Notes: generated from the letters alone by a model not told the origin. A stretch of DNA of 64,000 nt from DATCHW01 sp036508135 (GCA_036508135.1 DATCHW010000259.1:248001-312000); one strand, 5' to 3'; positions 18,321 through 27,527 are shown, numbered from the stretch's first letter. Made by a program: numbers and translations.

Positions 18321-19337
18321 TCATCTCTTAAGCATAACTTTTCTGTATTGATCCAGATTTTCAAGCACTTTTCCTGTTCCGCGTGCAACTGCAGTAAGAG
18401 GATCATCTGCAATATGAACCGGAACTCCTGTTTCTACTTTAATTCTTTCATCAAGTCCTTTAAGTAGTGCACCACCTCCCGTCAGGAATATTCCCCTTTC
18501 AAGAATGTCTGAAGATAATTCCGGAGCAGTTTTTTCAAGTGCTACTTTCACAGCTTCGACCATTTGAGTAACTGCTGGATTCAATGCTTCCCTGATTTCT
18601 ATTGAACTTACTTCTGTTACTTTAGGAACTCCAGCTACAAGGTCTCTTCCTCTTACTTCAATAATTACTTCTTCTTTCATAGGCATAACAGAACCAACCT
18701 GGCATTTAATTTCTTCAGCTGTTCTTTCCCCTATCAGCATATTTTGATTACCTCTGAAAAATCTGATAATAGCCTCAGTAAGTTCATCTCCGGCAGTTCT
18801 GATTGAAACACCATTCGGCATTCCGGCAAGAGCAATAACTGCTATTTCAGTAGTTCCGCCACCTATATCTACTACCATATTACCGGGAGGCGCCATTACA
18901 TCGAGTCCAATACCTATTGCCGCGGCCATCGGTTCAGATATCAGAAAAACTTCTTTTGCTCCAGCGTGTTCAGCGGTATCCCGCACAGCTCTTTTTTCTA
19001 CTTCGGTTATTCCGCTTGGTACACAAACCACTATTCGTCGGGCAGGTGCCCAGCTTGATGAGATGCTCTTAATGAACATTCTTATCATTCCTTCGGCAAT
19101 TTCGAAATCTGCAATAACACCATCTTTCATCGGGCGAATTGTATTAAGTTCTTTATGTACTCGACCCATCATTTTCTTTGCATCATTTCCAATTGCAACA
19201 ATTTTCCTTGATGTTACATCGAAAGTTACAATCGAAGGTTCATTCAATACAATCCCTTTACCCTTCATGTAAATTAAAGTATTTGCTGTTCCTAAATCGA
19301 TAGCTATATCATTCGAAAACAATCCTAAAAACGGCAT
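18321..19337 (-). CDS. mreB: Rod shape-determining actin homologue MreB
   Basis: Actin-fold ATPase forming membrane-bound filaments that steer wall synthesis. Phosphate-1 motif 'DIAIDLGTANTLIYMKGKGI' is near the N-terminus, phosphate-2 is 'MVVDIGGGTTEIAVI', and the adenosine motif is 'GIFLTGGGALLKGLD'. The 338-residue length and the very high conservation make the call secure. An AAGGA site lies eight bases before the ATG. purH ends only 40 bases upstream, with no hairpin between, so mreB may be read from the purine promoter as well as from its own. Confidence 0.98.
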   Translation of the reverse strand: MPFLGLFSNDIAIDLGTANTLIYMKGKGIVLNEPSIVTFDVTSRKIVAIGNDAKKMMGRVHKELNTIRPMKDGVIADFEIAEGMIRMFIKSISSSWAPARRIVVCVPSGITEVEKRAVRDTAEHAGAKEVFLISEPMAAAIGIGLDVMAPPGNMVVDIGGGTTEIAVIALAGMPNGVSIRTAGDELTEAIIRFFRGNQNMLIGERTAEEIKCQVGSVMPMKEEVIIEVRGRDLVAGVPKVTEVSSIEIREALNPAVTQMVEAVKVALEKTAPELSSDILERGIFLTGGGALLKGLDERIKVETGVPVHIADDPLTAVARGTGKVLENLDQYRKVMLKR

Positions 19338-19377
19338 TCTAAAAATCCTTTATTATAATAAATTTTAAAAATTCAAT

Positions 19378-20934
19378 TTAATGTTTAAAATATCTAATGC
19401 CAGTAAAAACCATTGCGATATTATTTTCATCCGCTGCTTTAATCACTTCATCATCTCTGACAGAACCACCAGGCTGAACGATAGCAGTGCATCCGGAATT
19501 AGCAATTTCTTCTATGCTATCTGCAAATGGGAAAAAAGCATCGGATGCAACTACACAACCATTCAAATCCAATCCATACTGTTTTGCTCTACTAATTGCA
19601 ATCCTTGTAGAATCAACCCTTGAGGGTTGACCTCCTCCGATTGCTAATGTTCTTTTATCCTTAACGAATACAACTGCGTTTGATTTCGTATGTTTTACAA
19701 CTTTTACTCCAAATTCCATATCATCAATCTGGTCTTTATCAGGTTTCTTTTTTGTTACATTTTTTAAAGAGCCAATATCAAATAATTTCACTTGTTTTTC
19801 TTGAAAAAGATAACCGCCGGAAATTGATTTTAGTTCATCTTTCTCATTGTAAAAACTATATTTTATTAATCTTCGATTCTTTTTCTTTTTGAGTAATTGC
19901 AGTACATTATCATCAAAATCGGTACAAATAATAATTTCGGTAAATAATTTATCAAGTTCAATAGAAGTATTAAGGTCTAAATTTCCATTAATAATGATTA
20001 TTCCTCCAAATGGTGAGGTTTTATCCGTCTCAAAAGCTTTTAAATATGCTTCAAGGAAATTATTTGAGGTTGCAACGCCGCAAGGATTACCATGCTTAAT
20101 TATTGCGCAAGTTGGCTCTGCTGCTTCAAATTCATTTATCAATCCAATGGCTGCATCTATATCAAGAAGATTATTGTAAGATAGTTCCTTACCGTGAAGT
20201 ACTGTAAATATTTCGTCAAAGTTCTGTTTGAAAATTGCGGCTTTTTGATCAGGATTTTCACCGTATCGCAATTCCTGCCTTGAAGATAATCTGATAAATT
20301 TTTCAGCAGAGAATCTGAAAGAACCCTTTATTTCAGCATTAATTCCTTTATTTATTTCCTCAAAATATTTAGCGATAGCAAAATCATAATTTGTTATGGT
20401 ATCAAATGCATTTTGAGCAAGTATTTGTGAATACTCAAAAGGAATATTCCCGTTGAATTTCTTATATATCATCAAATAAGTTTCATATTGGTTTGGGTTA
20501 ATTAAAATATGAATACTTTGATAATTTTTTGCCGCAGCCCGGATAAGACTTACACCACCAATATCAATTTTTTCAATTACTTCTTTCAGAGTGACTCCGT
20601 CTTTCTTTATCGTCTCCTCAAAAGGATACAAATCCACAACAACCAAATCAAAAAGTTTTAATTGATGTCCGGATAATTCTTTAATGTGATTTTTGTCGTT
20701 TTTGTCTGCTAATATCCCGGCAAAGATTGATGGATGAAGTGTTTTGACCCGTCCATTTAATATCTCGGGAAAGAGAGTTATTTCTTCTACTGAGTTGACA
20801 TTGATGTTATTTTCTTTCAGTATCTTATATGTTCCACCCGTAGAAACCAAATTGAAATTCAATTTAATCAACTCTAAAGCAAACTTTACAATCTCTGTTT
20901 TATCATAGACACTTATCAGTGCATTTTTTTTCAT
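19378..20934 (-). CDS. purH: Bifunctional AICAR formyltransferase / IMP cyclohydrolase
   Basis: Last two steps of purine synthesis: formylation of AICAR and ring closure to IMP. Residues 1 to about 135 form the MGS-like cyclohydrolase domain ('SVYDKTEIVKFALEL', 'STGGTYKIL', 'GRVKTLHPSIFAG', 'DLVVVDLYPFEET'). The rest is the formyltransferase domain with 'RYGENPDQKAA' and the catalytic Lys-His of 'IKHGNPCGVA', and the C-terminal 'AFFPFADSIEEIA'. Length 518 is normal. The start overlaps the purN stop by 4 bases (ATGA). Confidence 0.97.
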   Translation of the reverse strand: MKKNALISVYDKTEIVKFALELIKLNFNLVSTGGTYKILKENNINVNSVEEITLFPEILNGRVKTLHPSIFAGILADKNDKNHIKELSGHQLKLFDLVVVDLYPFEETIKKDGVTLKEVIEKIDIGGVSLIRAAAKNYQSIHILINPNQYETYLMIYKKFNGNIPFEYSQILAQNAFDTITNYDFAIAKYFEEINKGINAEIKGSFRFSAEKFIRLSSRQELRYGENPDQKAAIFKQNFDEIFTVLHGKELSYNNLLDIDAAIGLINEFEAAEPTCAIIKHGNPCGVATSNNFLEAYLKAFETDKTSPFGGIIIINGNLDLNTSIELDKLFTEIIICTDFDDNVLQLLKKKKNRRLIKYSFYNEKDELKSISGGYLFQEKQVKLFDIGSLKNVTKKKPDKDQIDDMEFGVKVVKHTKSNAVVFVKDKRTLAIGGGQPSRVDSTRIAISRAKQYGLDLNGCVVASDAFFPFADSIEEIANSGCTAIVQPGGSVRDDEVIKAADENNIAMVFTGIRYFKH

Positions 20935-21539
20935 ACCTGAATACCTATTGTTATTAAACCTTTTTCAATTCTCCGGATTATTTCAGGATAGCATTCATGC
21001 TCATAATTTAATATTTTTTTCTGAAGAGAAAATTCATCAACCCCATCCTCAACATCAACACACTTTTGGAAAATAATTTTCCCATTATCATAATTTTCAT
21101 TGACAAAATGAATTGTCAAACCGGATACTTTTACGCCACTTTCAATCACAGCTTTATGAACATTTAATCCGAACATATTCTCTCCACCGAAACTTGGAAG
21201 TAATGCAGGATGAATATTAATAATCCTATTTTTAAATTCCCTTATAATTCCAGAATTAATTTTTTTCATATATCCTGCAAGTACGACCAAATCAATTTGA
21301 TATTTTTTCAATACCGAAATAAAAAGATTGTCATATTCATCTTCTGTAAGAGATGGATACGCTTTTCTGCTAATATGAATTATATCGATTTTATTATTTC
21401 TTGCAATTTCAGCAGCAGCGCATTTGGAATTATTAGTAATAAAAAGTTTGATGTTCGAATGGATTAACCCTTTTGATTTAGCATTTAAAATCGCTTGGAA
21501 ATTACTGCCTCTTCCGGATGCAAAAATACAAATATTCAA
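20931..21539 (-). CDS. purN: Phosphoribosylglycinamide formyltransferase
   Basis: 10-formyl-THF-dependent GAR transformylase in purine synthesis. Motifs are 'FASGRGSNFQAILNAK' (substrate binding), 'VVLAGYMKKI', 'NIHPALLPSFGGENMFGLNV' (catalytic N and H), and the catalytic aspartate in 'NENYDNGKIIFQ'. It has 202 residues. The start codon is TTG at 21539-21537, seven bases after an AAGGA site; the only nearby upstream ATG runs straight into TAA. It heads the purN-purH-mre-mrd-rodA-pyrF run. Confidence 0.95.
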   Translation of the reverse strand: MNICIFASGRGSNFQAILNAKSKGLIHSNIKLFITNNSKCAAAEIARNNKIDIIHISRKAYPSLTEDEYDNLFISVLKKYQIDLVVLAGYMKKINSGIIREFKNRIINIHPALLPSFGGENMFGLNVHKAVIESGVKVSGLTIHFVNENYDNGKIIFQKCVDVEDGVDEFSLQKKILNYEHECYPEIIRRIEKGLITIGIQV

Positions 21540-21558
21540 TAAATTTTCCTTTTACATG

Positions 21559-21589
21559 CAAAATTAACAAAAGATGACCCTATTTTCAA
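21559..21589 (-). promoter_or_regulatory. Candidate Bacteroidota-type promoter of purN
   Basis: On the minus strand TTG (21587-21589) is followed after 20 bases by TAATTTTG (21559-21566). This matches the known Bacteroidota housekeeping pattern TTTG/TTG-N19-21-TAnnTTTG. The predicted start of transcription would lie a few bases further on, just before the ribosome-binding site. It is a pattern match only. Confidence 0.4.
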
Positions 21590-21700
21590 TTGAATTCGAA
21601 TATTTTCATTTAATTTTGATTTCACCGTATGGATAAGCAGAATATAACTTCAATTATACAATTTCTCTAATTAACAGTTGATAACTGTTATCTCATCCTG

Positions 21701-22540
21701 TCAAAGTTTCACACTTAAACCAATTGTAGGTAATATAGGGATCATACCGGTCTAATCGCTTTATTCTGAGGTTAGAATTAAGTGTATATGAATAATCTAT
21801 CACATTTTTCCTATTATAAACATTTACTATATCAAGATAAAAAGTCCGACTCCATATTTAGAAGGAAAACCGCCTGTAATTAAGGTAATATCATGCAGAG
21901 TTTCTGGATTAAACATACTTACCAGCCTATATAACCTGTATGGATTAAATATTTCAACATCATCCATTATTATAAGATTCTGATTCGGACCTGAGCCTCT
22001 TATTACTAATTGAGATGTAAAATCATTCGGAGAGGATACTCCGGAAAAGACTTTTATTGAACGTCAAACATCTTCAGTTGCACCCGGAAGTATCTTAATA
22101 TTTTTGGGGAAAACATTAAAAATACTCGTTCTCAAATCATTCTGACTTTGTTTAAATTGACCTTCAACATCAATAATATCTGTAGTGTACATTTTCTCAA
22201 TCAATATTATTTTTAGATTTAGTATTTGATATTTGATAATATTGATTCCTTTTTCTTCATAGACTGAAAATCCTTCTTTTGTGATTTCTACTTCAAAAGT
22301 TCATTCTGAGATTTCAACTTTAAAATCGCCGTTCGAATCTGAATTTGGTTCATATAATAATCCTGATTTTGAATTCTTTATAATGATTTTTGAATTATGA
22401 AGATGAATATTTTTATCGGAGAATACTTTTCCAGATATAATTGATTTACCAGAATCGGTTTGAGAAAACGATATATTGATAGCAATCATAAATACAATTA
22501 TCAACTTTAATACTAAAAATATGATAAATATTTTTCTCAA
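21701..22540 (-). pseudogene. Decayed TonB-dependent receptor with most of its barrel deleted
   Basis: The start at 22540 gives a signal sequence and the beginning of a carboxypeptidase-regulatory-like domain ('ISGKVFSDKNIHLHNSKIII') before an in-frame TGA at 22301-22303. Reading on in the same frame gives a second TGA at 22064-22066 and then an unmistakable plug domain: 'VFSGVSSPNDFTSQLVIRGS', 'LIIMDDVEIFNPYRL' and 'LITGGFPSKYG'. Immediately after this, near 21845, the coding jumps in another frame to a receptor C-terminus ('YLDIVNVYNRKNVIDYSYT', then 'IPILPTIGLSVKL' and a stop at 21701). So nearly the whole beta-barrel is missing, and there are two nonsense codons and at least one later frameshift. 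The intact ancestor would have imported a chelate or carried a surface ligand; which one is unknown. Confidence 0.85.
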
Positions 22541-22574
22541 TATTAATTGTTCTTTTTTGAAGTTATAACGGACA

Positions 22575-23573
22575 CTAACAATTAAATGGTTTCACTTCAC
22601 TTGATTCATTTTTATAAAGTAAACACCTGACCGAGTGATCATCTGTCTGTATAAGTTTAGGTAAGATTTCTTTACAATCAGCAAATGCTTTTACACATCT
22701 TGACTCAAAATTGCATCCATTAAAAACATTTGAAGGTGATGGTAAATCTCCTTTTAATATAATTTTTCCGTTTTGATTTATCCGGTTCGGATCCAGAACA
22801 GAAGCGAGCAATGCTTCAGTATAGGGATGCTTAGGTTCATTAAATATTTTATTACATTCAGCATGCTCAACTATCTTTCCAAGATACATTATACTAATAT
22901 AATCCGATATATGTTTTACTACTGATAAATCATGAGAAATAAATAGATAAGTAAGTTGCATATCCTTTTGCAAATCTATAAGAAGATTGATAATTTGAGC
23001 CTGAACAGAAACATCAAGTGCAGAAACGGGTTCATCACAAATAATAAATTCCGGTTCGAGAGATAATGCTCTCGCAATACAAACTCTCTGTCTTTGCCCT
23101 CCAGAAAACTCATGAGGATATTTAGTTGAATCAGTTTTTCTTAATCCTACTTTATCTAATAGTTCATGCACCTTTTTTTCAGCATTCTTACCTTCAGCAA
23201 TTTTATGATATTTAATTATTTCTTTGAGCATTTTACCGACAGTAAATTTAGGATTAAGGGAAGAATAAGGATCCTGGAATATAATCTGAATTTTTTTCCT
23301 GAGGGATTTTAAATCTTTTATTTTATTATTAGTTATTTCATTTCCATTAAAAATCACTTTTCCTTCTGTGGGATCAATCAACAAAAGAAGAATTTTCGCT
23401 AAAGTACTTTTACCGCATCCTGATTCCCCTACAAGTCCTAAGGTTTTTCCTTTATCTATCCTGATATTTATATCATCAACTGCTCTCAGATATTTACTTA
23501 CCTTTGAGAATATTCCTTTTTTTATGGGGAAATATTTCTTTAAATTAACAGTTTCTACAATTACATCGGACAT
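22575..23573 (-). CDS. Oligopeptide/dipeptide ABC transporter ATP-binding protein (DppF/OppF family)
   Basis: Cytoplasmic ATPase of a peptide-type ABC importer. Walker A is 'GESGCGKST', the Q-loop block is 'IIFQDPYSSLNP', the signature 'FSGGQRQRVCIARAL', Walker B 'FIICDEPVSALDVS', and the H-loop lies in 'YLFISHDLSVVKHISD'. The C-terminal oligopeptide-family extension has the cysteines of 'NFESRCVKAFADC', which in relatives hold an iron-sulfur cluster or zinc. It could pair with the DppB/DppC permeases 10 kb away on the same strand. A DppD partner and a binding protein are missing from the window. It lies 34 bases upstream of the decayed receptor. Confidence 0.93.
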   Translation of the reverse strand: MSDVIVETVNLKKYFPIKKGIFSKVSKYLRAVDDINIRIDKGKTLGLVGESGCGKSTLAKILLLLIDPTEGKVIFNGNEITNNKIKDLKSLRKKIQIIFQDPYSSLNPKFTVGKMLKEIIKYHKIAEGKNAEKKVHELLDKVGLRKTDSTKYPHEFSGGQRQRVCIARALSLEPEFIICDEPVSALDVSVQAQIINLLIDLQKDMQLTYLFISHDLSVVKHISDYISIMYLGKIVEHAECNKIFNEPKHPYTEALLASVLDPNRINQNGKIILKGDLPSPSNVFNGCNFESRCVKAFADCKEILPKLIQTDDHSVRCLLYKNESSEVKPFNC

Positions 23574-23670
23574 AAATAAGAATGTATTAATTGGTTTATA
23601 TTAAATATATTTGCATAATGTTAATTTCTTTAAAACTATCACTAATATTTGTTAATTTAAACTATAAAAA

Positions 23671-24099
23671 ATGTTTGGTCAAAAAAGTAAAGAACCGGAA
23701 CCAACTTTCAATATGAAGCCTGAAAAAAGTGTCAGCAGCAATAAAATAAAGACTTTGTTGAGTGAAGGTTGTAAATTTGAAGGTAACTTCTATTCACCGG
23801 AGTATACAAAAATTGATGGAATTGTAACAGGAAATCTAAGTGGTGAAAGTGGACTTGTTATCGGACAAAAAGGTATAATCAATGGTGATATAAGTTCTGT
23901 CGAAGTCATAATTGAAGGAAACGTAAAAGGTAACATTCATGCACACAAACTTGAAATTAAAAAAGGCGGACTTTTAAATGGTGATGTATTCATAGATTAT
24001 ATCGTGATTGACTACGGGGCTATATTTAATGGAACGTGCAAAATCAATGAAAACATTCAGCAGGAAAATAAAGCGTTTGAAGTACCTGATAATAATTGA
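23671..24099 (+). CDS. Bactofilin (polymer-forming cytoskeletal protein)
   Basis: Beta-helical protein that polymerises without nucleotide and often guides local wall or surface structures. The central part (about 30-125) is the bactofilin domain: 'CKFEGNFYSPEYTKIDGIVT', 'SGLVIGQKGIINGDI', 'EGNVKGNIHAHKLEIKKGG' and 'INGD/LNGDV' turns at regular spacing. The tails are disordered and charged. At 142 residues it is a normal single-domain bactofilin. A TATATTTG element, like the Bacteroidota -7 box, lies at 23606-23613 but lacks a matching -33. The nearest wall genes are the mre cluster, not adjacent. Confidence 0.93.
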   Translation: MFGQKSKEPEPTFNMKPEKSVSSNKIKTLLSEGCKFEGNFYSPEYTKIDGIVTGNLSGESGLVIGQKGIINGDISSVEVIIEGNVKGNIHAHKLEIKKGGLLNGDVFIDYIVIDYGAIFNGTCKINENIQQENKAFEVPDNN

Positions 24100-24108
24100 T
24101 TTCATAAT

Positions 24109-24143
24109 TGACTTCTGAAATCTTTCCAGGATCTCAGAAGTCA
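24109..24143. terminator. Hairpin between bactofilin and htrA (probable terminator)
   Basis: A perfect 10-bp inverted repeat (24109-24118 and 24134-24143, arm TGACTTCTGA) with a 15-base loop, between two converging genes. The T-tract is poor on both sides, so it may only protect the 3' ends. Confidence 0.55.
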
Positions 24144-24153
24144 TTATACCGTT

Positions 24154-25350
24154 TTACTGTGCCGAAAGTTTTAGATCAATTTCCTTTTCGGAATTTCCTC
24201 TCATTATTTTAAGTTTTACAGTATCACCTGTTCTTAAATCATTTATTATTAGTATTAAATCCTGTTCATTCCTGATTTTCTCACCATTTGCTTCCAAAAT
24301 AATATCTTCAGGTTTTAAGCCGGCATTGTCTGCATTTCCACCTTTTAAAACCTGGACAACAATGACTCCCTGCTTAGTGTTTAGATTATAATATTTTGCT
24401 AACCTATCATCAATTGGTTGTATTTTAAATCCAGGATTATAGTTTCTATCGATTTTACCGTTTGCTTTTATATCTTCCATAATTCTCTTAACCCTGTTTA
24501 TCGAAATAGCAAATCCAACACCAATACTTCCGGAACTGTAATTACTGCCGGTAAAAATGATCGTATTCATTCCAATCACATTACCTTCAATATCTACAAG
24601 CGGTCCTCCAGAATTACCCGAATTGATAGAAGCATCAGTCTGAAGCATATCTTTATAAACCCGTTTTCCTTCCGCGAATAGTTTCATTTTTGAGGCACTG
24701 ATAACTCCGACAGTTACTGTAGGTTTATCATTTATCTCAAATAATCCAAAGGGATTTCCAAGAGCTATCACCCACTCTCCAATAATCACATTGTCAGAAT
24801 TTCCGAAATTTATAAATGGTAGATTTTTTTTATCTATCTTGAGTAAAGCAACATCAGTATTGGGATCTGAACCTATCAGTTTAGCATCAACAGTTTCACC
24901 CGTAGTAAGCGTAACAGAGATTTTTGTTGCATTTCCCGCAACGTGATCATTCGTTAATATGTAGCCATCTTCGGAAATAATATAACCGGAACCTAAACCG
25001 CGAACAACCTGTTTTTGGGGTTCTACATTTCCAAAAAACTGTTGAAAAAATGGATCGTTCGCAAACGGATCCTGAACTTCCCTTACTTCTTCTACATTAA
25101 TTCCAACGACTGTAGGTGATACTTTTTCGATAGCCCTTGTAATAGCTGTTTGCCTGTCATCTGAAACTTTTTGGTTAGTTTCAATTTTTTCTGCCGGGGT
25201 TTGATTGATATTTGATTTATTATTCCTGAAATAATCCGGGAATAATACCTTACCCAAAATAAACCCGGTTAATAGGGTCAAAATAAAAACAATTAGAATT
25301 AATAATTTATAATTTTTCATTTCGCTTGTATGCAATGCAGCATTTTCCAT
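24154..25350 (-). CDS. HtrA/Deg family serine protease with one PDZ domain
   Basis: Periplasmic, membrane-anchored protease of the DegS/DegQ kind that handles misfolded envelope proteins. One N-terminal membrane segment (about 15-35) is followed by a trypsin-like domain with H136 ('ILTNDHVAGN'), D166 ('NTDVALLKI') and S247 ('INSGNSGGPL'). A single PDZ domain covers about 300-395, beginning with 'GFKIQPIDDRLAKYYNL'. A second ATG at 25320 would still include the anchor. It follows the transketolase half-gene by 17 bases. Relatives with one PDZ act as stress sensors or general proteases; which applies is not visible. Confidence 0.94.
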   Translation of the reverse strand: MENAALHTSEMKNYKLLILIVFILTLLTGFILGKVLFPDYFRNNKSNINQTPAEKIETNQKVSDDRQTAITRAIEKVSPTVVGINVEEVREVQDPFANDPFFQQFFGNVEPQKQVVRGLGSGYIISEDGYILTNDHVAGNATKISVTLTTGETVDAKLIGSDPNTDVALLKIDKKNLPFINFGNSDNVIIGEWVIALGNPFGLFEINDKPTVTVGVISASKMKLFAEGKRVYKDMLQTDASINSGNSGGPLVDIEGNVIGMNTIIFTGSNYSSGSIGVGFAISINRVKRIMEDIKANGKIDRNYNPGFKIQPIDDRLAKYYNLNTKQGVIVVQVLKGGNADNAGLKPEDIILEANGEKIRNEQDLILIINDLRTGDTVKLKIMRGNSEKEIDLKLSAQ

Positions 25351-25367
25351 AATTTTTAAAAATATAT

Positions 25368-26318
25368 TTAATTATTATTAAGATTTTTTAAAACTTTTTC
25401 TACAATTGCTTTCGAATCCAGATAATATTTACGTAAAAGTTCCTTCGTTGTTCCGCTCTCCCCAAAAATATCATTTACAGCAATATAGTCCATTTTGACA
25501 GGATAATTCGCGACTATCACTTCCGCTACTGCACTGAATAATCCGCAATGTTTTTGATGGTCTTCGCAAGTGATTATCATTTCTGTCTTTTTTGCGGAGT
25601 CGATAATAATCTTTTCGTCAATAGGTTTTATTGTATGCATATTCACTACTCTTGCTTTTATTCCTTTATGTTTAAGTTCTTTAGAAGCAAGTAAAGCTTC
25701 CCAAACTAATAGGCCATTTGCAATTAACGTAATATCATTCCCTTCTTCTAATATTTCCGCTTTTCCGAAATCAAATTCCGAATTTTTATCTGTAAAATTA
25801 GGAGTTTTATCTCTATAAAAACGAATATAAAATGGTGAATTAATTTCTATACATTTCTTGACAGCTTTAAAGGTTTGATTGTAATCGCATGGAGTAACTA
25901 CTATCATATTCGGTAATACACGCATTAATGCAACGTCTTCAAGTGATTGATGTGTAGCCCCGTCAGGTCCAACTGAAATCCCACAATGCGAAGCACAAAT
26001 TTTAACATTGGTCTTACTGTAAGCAATAGATTGCCTTATCTGATCGAAAGGTCTTCCTGTTGCAAACTCTCCGTAAGTAGATGCGAATGGTATTTTCCCT
26101 ATTGTAGCAAGACCTGCGGCAGTACCCATCATATCCTGTTCAGATATTCCAACAGAGAAAAATCTTTCAGGAAATTCATCACGGAATATGTTTGTTTTAA
26201 CAGAGCCGGTAACATCTCCTCCAATAACAACAACATTAGAATTTTCCCTACCCAATTCGAGTAATGCATCGGCAAATCCTTGCCGGGTCTCTTTCATTTC
26301 TGTGTTAACTTTATTCAT
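25368..26318 (-). CDS. Transketolase, C-terminal subunit (split enzyme)
   Basis: Second half of a two-gene transketolase (pentose phosphate pathway). It holds the pyrimidine-binding domain (about 12-175) with the thiamine-contacting glutamate in 'VGISEQDMMGTAAGLA' and 'ASTYGEFATGRPFDQIRQSI', and the C-terminal transketolase domain ('LIANGLLVWEALLASKEL', 'VVNMHTIKPID'). The pyrophosphate-binding N-terminal half is absent from the window, so the partner gene must be elsewhere. A DXS or apulose-type transketolase subunit is the alternative. At 316 residues it is a normal half-enzyme. It is upstream of htrA on the same strand. Confidence 0.88.
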   Translation of the reverse strand: MNKVNTEMKETRQGFADALLELGRENSNVVVIGGDVTGSVKTNIFRDEFPERFFSVGISEQDMMGTAAGLATIGKIPFASTYGEFATGRPFDQIRQSIAYSKTNVKICASHCGISVGPDGATHQSLEDVALMRVLPNMIVVTPCDYNQTFKAVKKCIEINSPFYIRFYRDKTPNFTDKNSEFDFGKAEILEEGNDITLIANGLLVWEALLASKELKHKGIKARVVNMHTIKPIDEKIIIDSAKKTEMIITCEDHQKHCGLFSAVAEVIVANYPVKMDYIAVNDIFGESGTTKELLRKYYLDSKAIVEKVLKNLNNN

Positions 26319-26471
26319 AAATTCATTTTATTCGATTTTATAAAATAATTCATATAAATTTGCTTTTCAAATCAAAATAAATTACACTTTTAATCTATAA
26401 TTGTTATTTTGTAAATATTCAACAATAATTCTAACGTTAATATTCATGAATTTTAAAATAGTGTAACTAAA

Positions 26472-27527
26472 ATGAGCAATGTTCGACTCACCCAAATGGT
26501 TAAATCCGCTGGATGCGCTGCAAAAATATTTCCAAATATTCTTAACGAAGCTCTGAAAGGTCTTGAATGGAAAACTAACCGAAATGTTCTTGTTGACTTC
26601 GCGGGAAGAGATGATGCAGGTATTTACAAAATAAATGATGAACTGGCATTAATTCATACAACTGATTTTTTTACTCCCGTTGTTGATGACCCCTATACAT
26701 TTGGATTGATTGCTGCTGCTAATTCTTTGAGCGACGTTTATGCAATGGGAGGAACGGCAATAAATGCTTTAAATATTGTTGCTTTTCCTCAAGCAGAAGA
26801 TGTTAAAATACTAAAAGAGATATTCAGGGGAGGTATTGATAAAACAGCAGAAGCAGACTGTGTAATAATTGGAGGTCACTCAATTGATATCCCAAGTATT
26901 GTTTATGGATTAGCGGTAACAGGAACAATTAATCCTGATAGAATTATAGGCAATAATTCTGCCAAAGAAGGTGATATTTTGATTTTAACAAAAGGATTGG
27001 GAACAGGAATATTAAATAACTGTATAAAATACTCCGACCTGACAATTGAAATTTATAATGATTTAATTTCATCAATGACCAGACTCAATAAATATGCTTC
27101 TGCATTGATGATTAAATATAATGCTAATTCTTGCACAGATGTTACAGGTTTTGGATTGGCAGGCCACTCGATGCAAATGGCTAATTCCTCTAAAATGGTT
27201 TTTGAATTCAATATAAACCAACTTCCTATATTAAACGGAGCGTTAGATGCTATTAGAAATAACATGCTAACTCGTGGAGATAAGTCAAACAGAATATATA
27301 CACAGAATTTTGTAGTTTTAAAAGGAGAAATTAATAAAGCTCTAGAGCATTTAGTATACGATCCACAAACATCGGGAGGATTATTAATTTCGGTTCCCGA
27401 ATCAAATGCAGAAAAACTTCTAAAGGAATTACAATCGGAAGGTGATGAAGTGTCAGCAGTTGTTGGAAGAGTTATATCACCGGATAATATATATAAAACA
27501 GGAACAATAATTTTCAATTTCAATTAA
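26472..27527 (+). CDS. selD: Selenide, water dikinase
   Basis: Makes selenophosphate from selenide and ATP, the selenium donor for selenocysteine and for tRNA 2-selenouridine. The N-terminal active site is 'KSAGCAAKI' with catalytic C15 and K18, the equivalents of E. coli C17 and K20. The second cysteine of E. coli (C19) is alanine here. Other blocks are 'DFAGRDDAGIYKI', 'TTDFFTPVVDDPYTFGLIAA', 'GGHSIDIPSIVYGLAVTG' and 'TDVTGFGLAGHSMQMA'. At 351 residues it has the usual length. The stop overlaps the mnmH start as TAATG, indicating translational coupling. Confidence 0.96.
   Translation: MSNVRLTQMVKSAGCAAKIFPNILNEALKGLEWKTNRNVLVDFAGRDDAGIYKINDELALIHTTDFFTPVVDDPYTFGLIAAANSLSDVYAMGGTAINALNIVAFPQAEDVKILKEIFRGGIDKTAEADCVIIGGHSIDIPSIVYGLAVTGTINPDRIIGNNSAKEGDILILTKGLGTGILNNCIKYSDLTIEIYNDLISSMTRLNKYASALMIKYNANSCTDVTGFGLAGHSMQMANSSKMVFEFNINQLPILNGALDAIRNNMLTRGDKSNRIYTQNFVVLKGEINKALEHLVYDPQTSGGLLISVPESNAEKLLKELQSEGDEVSAVVGRVISPDNIYKTGTIIFNFN

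Noticed and set aside
21673..21689. Hairpin AACAGTT-GAT-AACTGTT downstream of the decayed receptor as a terminator.
   Set aside because: The stem has only seven A/T-rich pairs with a 3-base loop and no T-run on either strand.
22064..22303. Two in-frame TGA codons in the TonB-receptor remnant, near selD, as possible selenocysteine or reassigned codons.
   Set aside because: The gene also has a large deletion and a frameshift, the plug position after 'EDV' is not a cysteine site, and intact genes here (hslU, the GT9 gene) use TGA as stop.
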